Program-made: the position numbers and the translations under genes
Source: Terrimicrobium sacchariphilum
GTDB taxonomy: Bacteria; Verrucomicrobiota; Verrucomicrobiia; Chthoniobacterales; Terrimicrobiaceae
DNA: 64,000 bases
Direction of reading: 5' to 3'
Assembly (NCBI RefSeq): GCF_001613545.1
Contig: NZ_BDCO01000002.1
Location: 1,922,001-1,986,000 of the forward strand
The notes under the pieces: model-generated
Database searches by the model: none
What the model was told of the DNA's origin: nothing
What the model saw: only the letters and a program-made list of their open reading frames with translations
Part shown: piece by piece, positions 29,372 to 36,182 of the stretch
Layout: every line of letters starts with the position of its first letter
How positions within the stretch are numbered: position 1 is the stretch's first letter

Positions 29372-30394
29372 ATGAAAGATAAAGAGAAAGCAGACCTGAT
29401 AAAAAGCCTCATTTCCGATGTTGCCCAAGGCCGCCAGGCCGAGTTGCTCGAGGAGATGGTAGAGACCGTCCTGCGTTTCGGACGCGACGGAGCCGGCATC
29501 GCCGACCTGAAGCTCTACAGCCGGGCCGTGCGCGAACTGCGCTACGCCACCAGTGTTTTCAGCAAATATCACGGCATCCGCAAGGTGGCTGTCTTCGGCA
29601 GCGCCCGGACGAAACGCGAGAGCCAGGAGTATCAACTGGCCCGCGAGTTTGCCCGGCGCATTGTCCAGCATGGATACATGATCATTACCGGGGGCGGAGA
29701 TGGCATCATGGGTGCCGCTCAGGAGGGGGCTGGTGCGGAGAAGAGCTTTGGGCTGAATATCCGACTGCCCTTCGAGCAGCGGGCCAATGAGGTGATCGAT
29801 GGCGATCCGAAGCTGATCAATTTTCGCTACTTTTTTACCCGCAAGCTGCATTTCGTGAAGGAAACCCACGCCTTTGTGCTTTTCCCTGGAGGATTCGGCA
29901 CGCATGACGAGGGCTTTGAGGTGCTGACCCTCATGCAAACGGGCAAGAGTGCGATCGTTCCCATCGTCTTTGTCGATCGCCCAAATGGCCACTACTGGGA
30001 GACATGGCGGAGGTTTGTCTCGCTGGATTTGCTTCAGCAGGGGCTCATCTCACCCTCGGACCTGAATCTCTTCAAGATCACCCACAGTATCGAGGAAGCC
30101 GAGGCGGAGATTCTCCAGTTTTACAAGAACTTCCACTCCTACCGCTGGGTGCGGCAGGCCATGGTCATCCGCATCCGGCAGCGTCTCTCAGACACCGCTC
30201 TGGACGCGCTTAATCGCGACTTTGCCTCTCTGCTCGTCGATGGCACGATCACGCAGGGTCCGGCCTTGCCAGAGGAGGCGGCCGAGGTGCAACTGGCCGA
30301 TCTGCCCCGCATCGTACTCACGCCGACCAAGCACGACTTTGGCGGCATCCGAGCGCTGATCGATGCGATCAACGCTGCGGAAACGCAGGAGTAG
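29372..30394 (+). CDS. LOG-family (TIGR00730-type) Rossmann protein
   Basis: 340 residues, longer than typical LOG proteins (about 190) because of N- and C-terminal extensions. KVAVFGSART (71-80), TGGGDGIMGA (106-115) and the family signature PGGFGTHDE (172-180) identify a lysine decarboxylase-like/cytokinin riboside 5'-monophosphate phosphoribohydrolase fold. The Arg/Glu pattern suggests activity on nucleotide 5'-monophosphates. The long C-terminal domain (about 230-340) has no known function. Divergent from aroF. Confidence 0.85.
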   Translation: MKDKEKADLIKSLISDVAQGRQAELLEEMVETVLRFGRDGAGIADLKLYSRAVRELRYATSVFSKYHGIRKVAVFGSARTKRESQEYQLAREFARRIVQHGYMIITGGGDGIMGAAQEGAGAEKSFGLNIRLPFEQRANEVIDGDPKLINFRYFFTRKLHFVKETHAFVLFPGGFGTHDEGFEVLTLMQTGKSAIVPIVFVDRPNGHYWETWRRFVSLDLLQQGLISPSDLNLFKITHSIEEAEAEILQFYKNFHSYRWVRQAMVIRIRQRLSDTALDALNRDFASLLVDGTITQGPALPEEAAEVQLADLPRIVLTPTKHDFGGIRALIDAINAAETQE

Positions 30395-30406
30395 GTTTTC
30401 TTCCGG

Positions 30407-30952
30407 TCAGGCCGAGGCTTTGGGAGCACCAAATCCGAGGCCGAGGAGCGAGACGCCGGAGAAGATCGAGTTGATCCCGTAAAAGGTGCCGATCACCCAA
30501 CCCGTATTCGCGGGCCACTGGAAGTAGATCATCACGCCGAGGACTAATGCGATCACACCGGAAAAAACAAAGAATCCCCAACCGCCGTGACCGCGCAGCC
30601 GGAAGGCGCTGATCGTGGTGACGATGCCTTCCAGGATCAGAAAGACGGCGAAGATCAGCGTGATGACCTTCATTCCCGAGGCGGCGCAAAGCAGCAGGGC
30701 AACGCCCACGCCGATACGAATGAGCGCGGCGATGCCATTAAGGATCCGGTGATCAGGCTTTTTGCCCGAAATGGCCAGGCCGAGGGAAACGAAGCCGCTC
30801 ACCAGGCAGAAAATACCGATGACCTGGGTGACGATGAGCGAAAAGAAATATGGGAAGCTGATCGCAAGGAAGCCGAGGACGAGGGAGAGAATGCCCGAGA
30901 AAATCAGCCAGCTTTTGCTGTGCCCGTGGTGGGAAGGATTTGCGATGCTCAT
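30407..30952 (-). CDS. HdeD-like (DUF308) membrane protein
   Basis: 181 residues with six transmembrane helices in a repeated pattern, each pair containing a small-residue Gly-rich helix (LIFSGILSLVLGFLAI, GIAALIRIGVGVALLL, VFSGVIALVLGVMIYF). HdeD proteins aid acid resistance in enterics. ATG 30952. Convergent with the LOG gene. Confidence 0.82.
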   Translation of the reverse strand: MSIANPSHHGHSKSWLIFSGILSLVLGFLAISFPYFFSLIVTQVIGIFCLVSGFVSLGLAISGKKPDHRILNGIAALIRIGVGVALLLCAASGMKVITLIFAVFLILEGIVTTISAFRLRGHGGWGFFVFSGVIALVLGVMIYFQWPANTGWVIGTFYGINSIFSGVSLLGLGFGAPKASA

Positions 30953-30997
30953 CGGTGCGGACTCTAGTCGGATTTCCTGGATGTTCGCCAGCCGGAA

Positions 30998-31732
30998 TTA
31001 CCGTGGTTTCATCGCGGTAAGGCTCAGGAATTCCCTTCCATCCGTCCGGTGCTTGTCAGGAAAATTTTCAAAGCAGAAATACTCCAGGGATTCGATTTCA
31101 AAGCCGGCCTCGCGCACGGCTCGCCCGAGGATATCCTTATCAAAGAGGTGGATCATATCCGGAAGCCTGTCCCGCCATTCCGGGGAGGCGACTTCCTTGG
31201 GATTGAGGACTCCGGGCCATCGATCGCCTCGGGCTTTCCGAGCGTGGAACTCATCCCAGTACTTTCGGTAATAGCTCAGACTTGGCGTGATCGTGATGGC
31301 GAAAAGCTGTCCTCCGGGAATCAACCACCGATAGATCCTGCCGAGGGCCTCCTCCAATCTTGGACCATCGAGAAAATGCAGGACCTGGCCCCCGAGCACT
31401 CCAGCCACGGAGGCATCGAGCAGGCTGAGTTCCTCCGGGAAACGGGCAGGCATCACAACGAGGCGCTTTTGCTCCTCGGCTCCGGCGGATTGCTGGAGGA
31501 TGGCCAGTTCCGTTGGAGAGAGATCGACCGCCACGACCGTGGCGCCATTTTTCAGGGCTGGCAAGGTAGCATTGCCATAGGCAGCTCCGATGTCCAGCAG
31601 CGGCCGCGTGGCCGATTTCGACAATGCCACAAATTCCCGGGCGGCCGGGCCGAGCTCCCGGGTCATGATACCCATGTTGTCGTCGGTCGGGATAAGCCCT
31701 TGTTCCAACTCTTCAGGCCACAGCGATTCCAT
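30998..31732 (-). CDS. Class I SAM-dependent methyltransferase
   Basis: 244 residues. SAM motif I LLDIGAAYGNATLP (about 45-58), acidic end of strand 2 VVAVDLSPTEL, motif post-II VLGGQVLHFL and IPGGQLFAITIT. The substrate is unknown; the C-terminal half is specific and shows no obvious relatives by eye. ATG 31732. Monocistronic, upstream of tRNA-Asn on the other strand. Confidence 0.85.
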   Translation of the reverse strand: MESLWPEELEQGLIPTDDNMGIMTRELGPAAREFVALSKSATRPLLDIGAAYGNATLPALKNGATVVAVDLSPTELAILQQSAGAEEQKRLVVMPARFPEELSLLDASVAGVLGGQVLHFLDGPRLEEALGRIYRWLIPGGQLFAITITPSLSYYRKYWDEFHARKARGDRWPGVLNPKEVASPEWRDRLPDMIHLFDKDILGRAVREAGFEIESLEYFCFENFPDKHRTDGREFLSLTAMKPR

Positions 31733-31874
31733 CGGCCTTCGGTATCGGAAAAACTTCCCGATGAAAATAGCCGGGAGGGAAAAGAGTCTTTTCCTCGTGG
31801 CTGACGAGAATCTTGCAAAAAAGCTTGCATGAAGGGGTTGGAAAGCGTTTCTTTACCCGCTCTCGAAAACGAAT

Positions 31875-31949
31875 TCCTGAGTAGCTCAGTGGTAGAGCGG
31901 TCGGCTGTTAACCGATTGGTCGTAGGTTCGAATCCTACCTCAGGAGCCA
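31875..31949 (+). tRNA. tRNA-Asn(GTT), integration site of the prophage
   Basis: Acceptor TCCTGAG/CTCAGGA, anticodon loop CTGTTAA (anticodon GTT), T-loop TTCGAAT, discriminator G and encoded CCA (31947-31949). The integrase gene starts 145 bp downstream in the same direction, the usual layout for integration into the 3' end of a tRNA gene. Confidence 0.95.
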
Positions 31950-32094
31950 TTCCAAGAACCCTGTTAAATACAGGCTTTTCACACTTGAAGGCTGATGAAT
32001 AAAGGCTCTGCGGAGAGCAATTGCATTTCGATACAATGCGAAGCGCGGCTTTCCGCTGTCAAAAACGCCGACTTTCTGCGACTTTCCGCAATAG

Positions 32095-33108
32095 ATGAAA
32101 GGGCGTCCGAAAAAGACAGCGATCGAGCCGCGATTCAATGAAACCCGCCAGCGGTGGCAGGTCGAGTTGCCTGCTTCTTGGGCTGGGAAACGGAAGATCG
32201 CCTTTTTTCCAGATGAAATGTCCGCTTGGGACTGGCTCTCTGATCGTCAGAAGGAACGCACCCGAGGGCTGGATATTTCAACGGAGCGCAAATCTGGTGC
32301 GCGATCAGTTTCAAGGCTGGTGGATTTGTACCTTGAGACCCGAAAGGACAAGTCCGGGTATAATACGACCCGGAACCACCTCGAAAAGCTCCGGTCGGAG
32401 TTTGGCGGGCTACCGATCGACGATATTTCACCCTTGAAGGCTCGGCGCTGGATAGAGGGCATTCCTCTGGCTCCTCGGACGCGCTGGGGGATTTACTCTT
32501 CATGCAGATCCTTTGCGGCCTGGGCAGGCCGGTATGAGTTCGCCGCTGGGAATCCGTTCGCCGTCATGGAGGAACCAGAGAAAGGGGAGCCTCCAAAGGT
32601 GATTTTGACCGTGGCGCAAATGAAGGCGCTCCTCGCTGCGGAGATGCCCGTCTATATGCGCTCATGGATCGTTCTCGGGGGATTTGCCGGGATACGCACT
32701 GAGGAACTTCTGCGTATGACGTGGAATGCGGTCAACCTGGAGGAGAAGGAAATCCATGTTTCCCGGGAGGCGATCAAGCGGACCAGGGGAGGAATGCGTG
32801 AGCGGTACGTGTCGATGCTCCCGGCGGTGATTCGCCATAGCCCGCAGGGCCAGAGCGGGAAAATCATCCCGGTTGCCAGGACTACGTTTCACTACCACGC
32901 CAAGAGGATTGCGAAGGCTGTTTTCAACATCGAAGACGGCTGGCCGCACAACTGCTTGCGCCATTCCTTTGCCAGCTACCATCTCGCCATGTGGGAAGAT
33001 TCGGGGAAGACGGCTCACCAGATGGGACACACGTCGCCAAACATGGTGCATCAAAACTACGCCCGGGCGGTGAAGAAAAAGGAAGCCACAGAGTGGTGGG
33101 CGCTATGA
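32095..33108 (+). CDS. int: Phage tyrosine integrase
   Basis: 337 residues. N-terminal arm and core-binding domains (about 45-160), then the catalytic domain with Arg in FAGIRTEELLRM, HNCLRHSFASYHL (His-x-x-Arg), QMGHTSPNM (His) and the Tyr nucleophile in VHQNYARAV. Site-specific recombination at tRNA-Asn. ATG 32095 lacks a strong Shine-Dalgarno. It overlaps the next small gene by 4 bp. Confidence 0.95.
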   Translation: MKGRPKKTAIEPRFNETRQRWQVELPASWAGKRKIAFFPDEMSAWDWLSDRQKERTRGLDISTERKSGARSVSRLVDLYLETRKDKSGYNTTRNHLEKLRSEFGGLPIDDISPLKARRWIEGIPLAPRTRWGIYSSCRSFAAWAGRYEFAAGNPFAVMEEPEKGEPPKVILTVAQMKALLAAEMPVYMRSWIVLGGFAGIRTEELLRMTWNAVNLEEKEIHVSREAIKRTRGGMRERYVSMLPAVIRHSPQGQSGKIIPVARTTFHYHAKRIAKAVFNIEDGWPHNCLRHSFASYHLAMWEDSGKTAHQMGHTSPNMVHQNYARAVKKKEATEWWAL

Positions 33109-33239
33109 AACTGTTCTCAATCGAAAAGCGAGCCATGGAGGCGCTTTCGGTGATCCTGTCTCCGCTGATCCTGCTATGTCTTATCGGGAAATTGCTCTGG
33201 TCTGCCGTGATGTGGATATGGGATAGGGTAAGGCGATGA
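33105..33239 (+). CDS. Small membrane protein
   Basis: 44 residues from ATG 33105, which overlaps the integrase stop (ATGA). One central transmembrane helix (VILSPLILLCLIGKLLW) with a basic C-terminal tail. Function unknown; it sits in the lysogenic-control end of the prophage. Confidence 0.55.
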   Translation: MKLFSIEKRAMEALSVILSPLILLCLIGKLLWSAVMWIWDRVRR

Positions 33240-33595
33240 GCGGTAATAAAAATTCAAATCCGTGGCCGGTAATAATCGGATTCGGATATCTGTTCTCGTT
33301 CCCATTTGCATGGGCGATTTCAGATAAATTGAAACTGGATGGCGCAGGATTCGTTTTTATTGTAATTATATCCCCTGTGTTCGTGGCGCTGGCTATCGCT
33401 GGAATAATTGGCGCTGTCGTCTATTCCGTAAAGTTGCTCGCACTTTGGAGTGATGAAGTTGAATCGGTGATGAAAGACCGCAATAAGGCAATCGCCGAAA
33501 GGGATTCAAAAAAAACCATTTACCTATGGTTGGTATTGGCGGTTCTAGTTATTCCAGTAGTGCTGTTTGTTGTTTTGATGTTTGCTGCGGACTGA
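33236..33595 (+). CDS. Three-helix membrane protein
   Basis: 119 residues, ATG 33236 overlapping the previous stop. Helices about 11-30, 38-70 and 96-116, with a charged cytoplasmic segment between the second and third (DEVESVMKDRNKAIAERDSKK). Lower GC than neighbours, as is common for prophage accessory genes. A superinfection-exclusion role is possible but not shown. Confidence 0.6.
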   Translation: MSGNKNSNPWPVIIGFGYLFSFPFAWAISDKLKLDGAGFVFIVIISPVFVALAIAGIIGAVVYSVKLLALWSDEVESVMKDRNKAIAERDSKKTIYLWLVLAVLVIPVVLFVVLMFAAD

Positions 33596-33596
33596 A

Positions 33597-33696
33597 ACTT
33601 ATTCACCGTTGCGCAACGATATGTGAATAAGTATTTTACGTACGTAAATGTACGTCGGACATCGCATGTCCGATGCCCCCCGTTAGCGTGGGGCGC
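33597..33696. promoter_or_regulatory. Palindrome-dense control region
   Basis: Contains ACTTATTCAC (33597-33606) / GTGAATAAGT (33623-33632) enclosing the palindrome CGTTGCGCAACG (33607-33618); the 14-mer palindrome TTTACGTACGTAAA (33635-33648); and CGGACAT/ATGTCCG (33656-33672). A possible promoter is TTGCGC (33609) with a 17-bp spacer to TATTTT (33632). Looks like an operator cluster before the early genes. Confidence 0.6.
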
Positions 33697-33852
33697 ATGA
33701 AGAGAGAAGTGCGAATCCCGGCGGCGCTGAAGCTGGCAGCGCGAGTGATGAAAATTGATGAGGCGACTCTAGCGGAATACCTCCTCGAATGCGTGACAGG
33801 TGCCCAGGCGTACCAGATCGCAAAAGCCATCAAGGTGGGAGGTTGGAAGTGA
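33697..33852 (+). CDS. Small RHH-like protein 1
   Basis: 51 residues from ATG 33697. Pattern of a ribbon-helix-helix DNA-binding unit: a strand (EVRIP), helix (ALKLAARVMKI), turn, helix (TLAEYLLECVTGAQ). First of four consecutive small genes with this pattern. GTG of the next gene overlaps its stop. Family assignment is by pattern only. Confidence 0.45.
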   Translation: MKREVRIPAALKLAARVMKIDEATLAEYLLECVTGAQAYQIAKAIKVGGWK

Positions 33853-34064
33853 AGAGGGTATATATAAAGGTTCCCGATGGGATCGAGGAATGGGGTGAGA
33901 AAAATGGCGTCTCAAGCGAGGCCGCGATTCAGGCCATCCTTGAATGGTTTATTACCCCGTACCGGTTGACACGCAATTCGGGGTGTGTTACACCATGCGC
34001 GTCATGCCAAACCAGAGATCAAAAGGGAAAACGCACTTCACGGCGTCAACGGAAAACGAATTAA
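33849..34064 (+). CDS. Small RHH-like protein 2
   Basis: 71 residues from GTG 33849 (MKRVYIKVPDGIEEWGEKNG). The N-terminal 45 residues fit strand-helix-helix (VYIKV, SEAAIQAILEWFI). The C-terminal part is unlike it (C-x3-C, Arg/Lys-rich) and overlaps the promoter, operator and start of the next gene in another frame, so the gene may end functionally within about residue 48. Confidence 0.42.
   Translation: MKRVYIKVPDGIEEWGEKNGVSSEAAIQAILEWFITPYRLTRNSGCVTPCASCQTRDQKGKRTSRRQRKTN
33966..33994 (+). promoter_or_regulatory. Promoter -35 and operator copy 1
   Basis: TTGACA at 33966-33971 and palindrome GGTGTGTTACACC at 33982-33994 (one mismatch from the other two copies). TTGACA lies 38 bp before ATG 34004, the same distance as at the next RHH gene. 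Confidence 0.6.
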
Positions 34065-34234
34065 AGGCGGCAATCGAGAAGTATGCTCGCGACAATAATC
34101 TTGATCGGAATACTGCCATTCGGCTCTTGCTGTGGCAGTCCGCCGAAAAAGAGGGGATCGCTGTTGCTCCAGAGGAATTCCATAAAGAGGTTTCCGAAAC
34201 GAAGCTCAAAAACAAAGCAAAGAAGAGGAAGTAA
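34004..34234 (+). CDS. Small RHH-like protein 3
   Basis: 76 residues from ATG 34004 (MPNQRSKGK); ATG 33995 is an alternative start. Strand KTHFTAS, helix ENELKAAIEKYARDNN, helix DRNTAIRLLLWQSAEKEG, then a Lys-rich tail. This is a good ribbon-helix-helix match (Arc/MetJ/CopG class). No Shine-Dalgarno; promoter spacing suggests a leaderless transcript from 34004. Confidence 0.6.
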   Translation: MPNQRSKGKTHFTASTENELKAAIEKYARDNNLDRNTAIRLLLWQSAEKEGIAVAPEEFHKEVSETKLKNKAKKRK

Positions 34235-34243
34235 AATTCCTTG

Positions 34244-34262
34244 TTGACAGGTGTGTCACACC
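34244..34262 (+). promoter_or_regulatory. Promoter -35 and operator copy 2
   Basis: TTGACA (34244-34249) directly followed by the perfect 13-bp palindrome GGTGTGTCACACC (34250-34262). The palindrome fills the promoter spacer, so a bound repressor would block RNA polymerase. TTGACA is 38 bp before ATG 34282. Confidence 0.65.
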
Positions 34263-34281
34263 TAATGCATTCTCTCACCGC

Positions 34282-34485
34282 ATGAGCCAAGTACGATTCA
34301 CAGCCAGTATTGAGAATCCGTTGGCGGCAGCTATTGACGTGTTCAAAGTTCGTGATCGCAGACGCACCCGAAACGCGGCGCTAAATGAACTGCTGTACCG
34401 CCACCCCGAACTGCAAAAAATTTTGTCGGAAGGTGTGACACACCCGAAGGCGAAACGCAAACCCGCGAAAGGAGCAGCGAAATGA
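34282..34485 (+). CDS. Small RHH-like protein 4
   Basis: 67 residues. Strand SQVRFTAS, helix ENPLAAAIDVFKVRD, helix TRNAALNELLYRH, and a basic C-terminal tail. Similar in layout to protein 3. The third palindrome copy lies in its 3' coding part. It overlaps the following HTH gene by 4 bp. Confidence 0.6.
   Translation: MSQVRFTASIENPLAAAIDVFKVRDRRRTRNAALNELLYRHPELQKILSEGVTHPKAKRKPAKGAAK
34432..34444. promoter_or_regulatory. Operator copy 3
   Basis: Perfect palindrome GGTGTGACACACC inside the end of RHH gene 4 and 38 bp upstream of the next gene, differing from copy 2 only at the central base. Confidence 0.55.
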
Positions 34486-34700
34486 AACTTCGCGAGTCCG
34501 CCGAGAAGTTCGGTCAGCGCGTCGGCTTGAGCACCTACACGGTCCGCAAGATGTGCCACAATAACAAGCTGATCGCCCGCAAGGTTGGTAGGAGTTGGCA
34601 GATCGACGTGGAAGCTAGCGAGAATGGTCTTTCTCTCATCAGTGGAAACACACCGGAGAAGGCAATAACGAAACGGCGCATTACGGATGGGAAGAAATGA
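34482..34700 (+). CDS. MerR/excisionase-like HTH protein
   Basis: 72 residues. Helix-turn-helix of excisionase type: SAEKFGQRVGLSTYTVRKMCHNNKLIARKVG followed by a SWQIDVEA wing, as in Xis/DNA-binding protein families. Could be the directionality factor of the integrase or another early regulator. ATG 34482 overlaps the previous stop. Confidence 0.65.
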   Translation: MKLRESAEKFGQRVGLSTYTVRKMCHNNKLIARKVGRSWQIDVEASENGLSLISGNTPEKAITKRRITDGKK

Positions 34701-34927
34701 GCGCGACAACCCAATCCCAGGCCGACGCGATCTTGGCGTACCTTCGCGCTAAGGGGCGGATTACACCGATGGAGGCGCTGCGTAAGTTCGGATCGTTCCG
34801 TCTTGGAGCGCGGATTTACGACCTTAAGCGCCGTGGCTTTATGATCCATACAAAGCTTATCGAGAGGCGCGGAAAGCGGTTCGCGCAGTACGAGATGAGC
34901 AACGACCAGCCGGATCACGCGAAATGA
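34697..34927 (+). CDS. Winged-helix DNA-binding protein
   Basis: 76 residues: QADAILAYLRAKGRITPMEALRKFG, LGARIYDLKRRGFMI, then a beta wing (LIERRGKRFAQYEM). This is the helix-turn-helix/wing layout of a small phage family often found in early regions. It overlaps both neighbours by 4 bp. Confidence 0.7.
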   Translation: MSATTQSQADAILAYLRAKGRITPMEALRKFGSFRLGARIYDLKRRGFMIHTKLIERRGKRFAQYEMSNDQPDHAK

Positions 34928-35109
34928 CGACAATTCGACAAGGTAGCCGGTGGGTCCAATCTGAAACCAAGCTGATCCATTACGTTACGATGGTTGAGGA
35001 TGGCGAGGTTGTTACGTTCTCCGATCCGTCCCGCTATTCGACTGGATACACGTGGCGAGGAACTACGACGGAGTTTCTCAACCAATTCAAACCGGAGGGA
35101 TCGAAATGA
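34924..35109 (+). CDS. Phage hypothetical protein
   Basis: 61 residues, strand-rich (IRQGSRWVQ, IHYVTMVEDGEVVTFSD) with a C-terminal helix ending FLNQFKPEG. No function recognised; the pattern suggests a small SH3-like barrel. It overlaps both neighbours. Confidence 0.6.
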   Translation: MTTIRQGSRWVQSETKLIHYVTMVEDGEVVTFSDPSRYSTGYTWRGTTTEFLNQFKPEGSK

Positions 35110-35255
35110 AAGAGTTGCTGATACAGATTGCATGGGCCTTCGTGACAGTGTGGGCGATTAGCGCAATGGGAATTATGCTGTTTTCGTTCTGGCTGACGGT
35201 TGAGGAGATCAAGCGCAGGATCGAAGTGCGGTTCGGCAAGGAGGACGAGCGATGA
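35106..35255 (+). CDS. Small membrane protein
   Basis: 49 residues from ATG 35106 (ATGA overlap). N-terminal transmembrane helix (LIQIAWAFVTVWAISAMGIMLFSFWL), then a charged tail EEIKRRIEVRFGKEDER. Function unknown. Confidence 0.55.
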   Translation: MKELLIQIAWAFVTVWAISAMGIMLFSFWLTVEEIKRRIEVRFGKEDER

Positions 35256-35407
35256 TCGAGATTCCAACATGGTATCCGGTGGCTGGGCTGGTGCTGACTA
35301 TCGGCTGGAGCGCGGTATGTTTCGCCGCCGGATTCTGCAAGGGCCTGAAGCGCGGCAACCAGATCACGCAACGCAAGCGCCGTTTCGGAAGCGCGGAGGA
35401 CTATTGA
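35252..35407 (+). CDS. Small membrane protein
   Basis: 51 residues: MIEIPTWYPVAGLV, one transmembrane helix, then a basic tail (KRGNQITQRKRR). ATG 35252 overlaps the preceding stop. Paired with the previous small membrane gene; a possible two-component early membrane function, not identified. Confidence 0.5.
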   Translation: MIEIPTWYPVAGLVLTIGWSAVCFAAGFCKGLKRGNQITQRKRRFGSAEDY

Positions 35408-35408
35408 G

Positions 35409-35732
35409 ATGCCTACTGTACTTGAAATGCAAAAGTTCGCCGAGCGATTCAGTTCGGACGAGTGGAAGTTTTTAACGACAAATCAGCGATTCCTTGCTGC
35501 TGTTTCGCAGGATATTCAAACGGCCTGGATTTTGGCGATTGGATTGCTTGCGAAGTATTATAGCGCAGAGACACGATTCAAGAGCCATCTTGCAAGGTTG
35601 ATTAATGTATATCTATCAGCCGGGTTATCACGAGATTTCATCCTGAACGAACTTGATGATGCGGCGTTTCAGATCGAGTTGATCACGGGGCGCGAAGATG
35701 ACGACTTCGGCGAAGAGCTTGGAGTTTTTTAA
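35409..35732 (+). CDS. Phage hypothetical protein
   Basis: 107 residues, all-helical by pattern, ending in an acidic DDDFGEELGVF tail. Somewhat lower GC than neighbours. No family recognised. Its stop overlaps the next start by one base. Confidence 0.6.
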   Translation: MPTVLEMQKFAERFSSDEWKFLTTNQRFLAAVSQDIQTAWILAIGLLAKYYSAETRFKSHLARLINVYLSAGLSRDFILNELDDAAFQIELITGREDDDFGEELGVF

Positions 35733-36052
35733 TGCTTCCGCTGACGATCATCCATAAGGAGCCGAACGGGCGTGAGCATGAGGTCCTTTGCGACCTGAGC
35801 CGAGACGGCGACGAGATCGCGGCAAGATCGTTGGAGAACGTCTACGGCTGGGAATGGAATGCGAAGCTCGAAGGATGGGACCGGACGCGCGAGCCGATAA
35901 TCACGGAATGGCAGCGGATGGAGCTTTCGGACGCCGACTACGGACGAGCCGAGCGAGCCTTTAACGAACAGAGCCTGTTTATGGCGCTACAGAACCGCGA
36001 CTTCCTCAAGCGGACTGCGGCAGGAGGACGAGAGCGCCAGGAGAACAACTAA
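35732..36052 (+). CDS. Phage hypothetical protein
   Basis: 106 residues; Trp-rich middle (YGWEWNAKLEGWDR) and basic C-terminus. No function recognised. It ends a chain of coupled early genes, 6 bp before the folded RNA locus. Confidence 0.6.
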   Translation: MLPLTIIHKEPNGREHEVLCDLSRDGDEIAARSLENVYGWEWNAKLEGWDRTREPIITEWQRMELSDADYGRAERAFNEQSLFMALQNRDFLKRTAAGGRERQENN

Positions 36053-36058
36053 CACTTT

Positions 36059-36163
36059 GCGAGCGGCGGCGTGGAAGGCCACGCAGGCAAGAAAAGATCG
36101 GGTGTGACTAGCTAGCCCGTGACGCCTCCTAGTTAAGCAGGTTTCGAGTCCGGCCCGCTCGCA
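36059..36163 (+). ncRNA. tRNA-like folded RNA locus
   Basis: An 8-bp closing stem GCGAGCGG (36059-36066) / CCGCTCGC (36155-36162) with A and CC following, as in an acceptor end. Inside are a perfect hairpin GCGTGG-AAGG-CCACGC (36069-36084), a CGGG/CCCG stem (36099-36119) and GTTTCGAGTCC resembling a T-arm. About 105 nt, longer than a normal tRNA and with a poor T-stem, so not callable as a standard tRNA. It sits between coupled coding blocks. Confidence 0.4.
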
Positions 36164-36182
36164 CCTTTTCAACATCAAAACA

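Noticed and set aside
31663-31950. Short reverse frame across tRNA-Asn (EVGFEPTTNRLTADRS)
   Set aside because: Again a translation of tRNA sequence, not a gene.
36059-36163. Standard phage tRNA or tmRNA
   Set aside because: Too long and with a poor T-stem for a tRNA, and no tag reading frame for a tmRNA; kept only as a folded RNA of unknown type.
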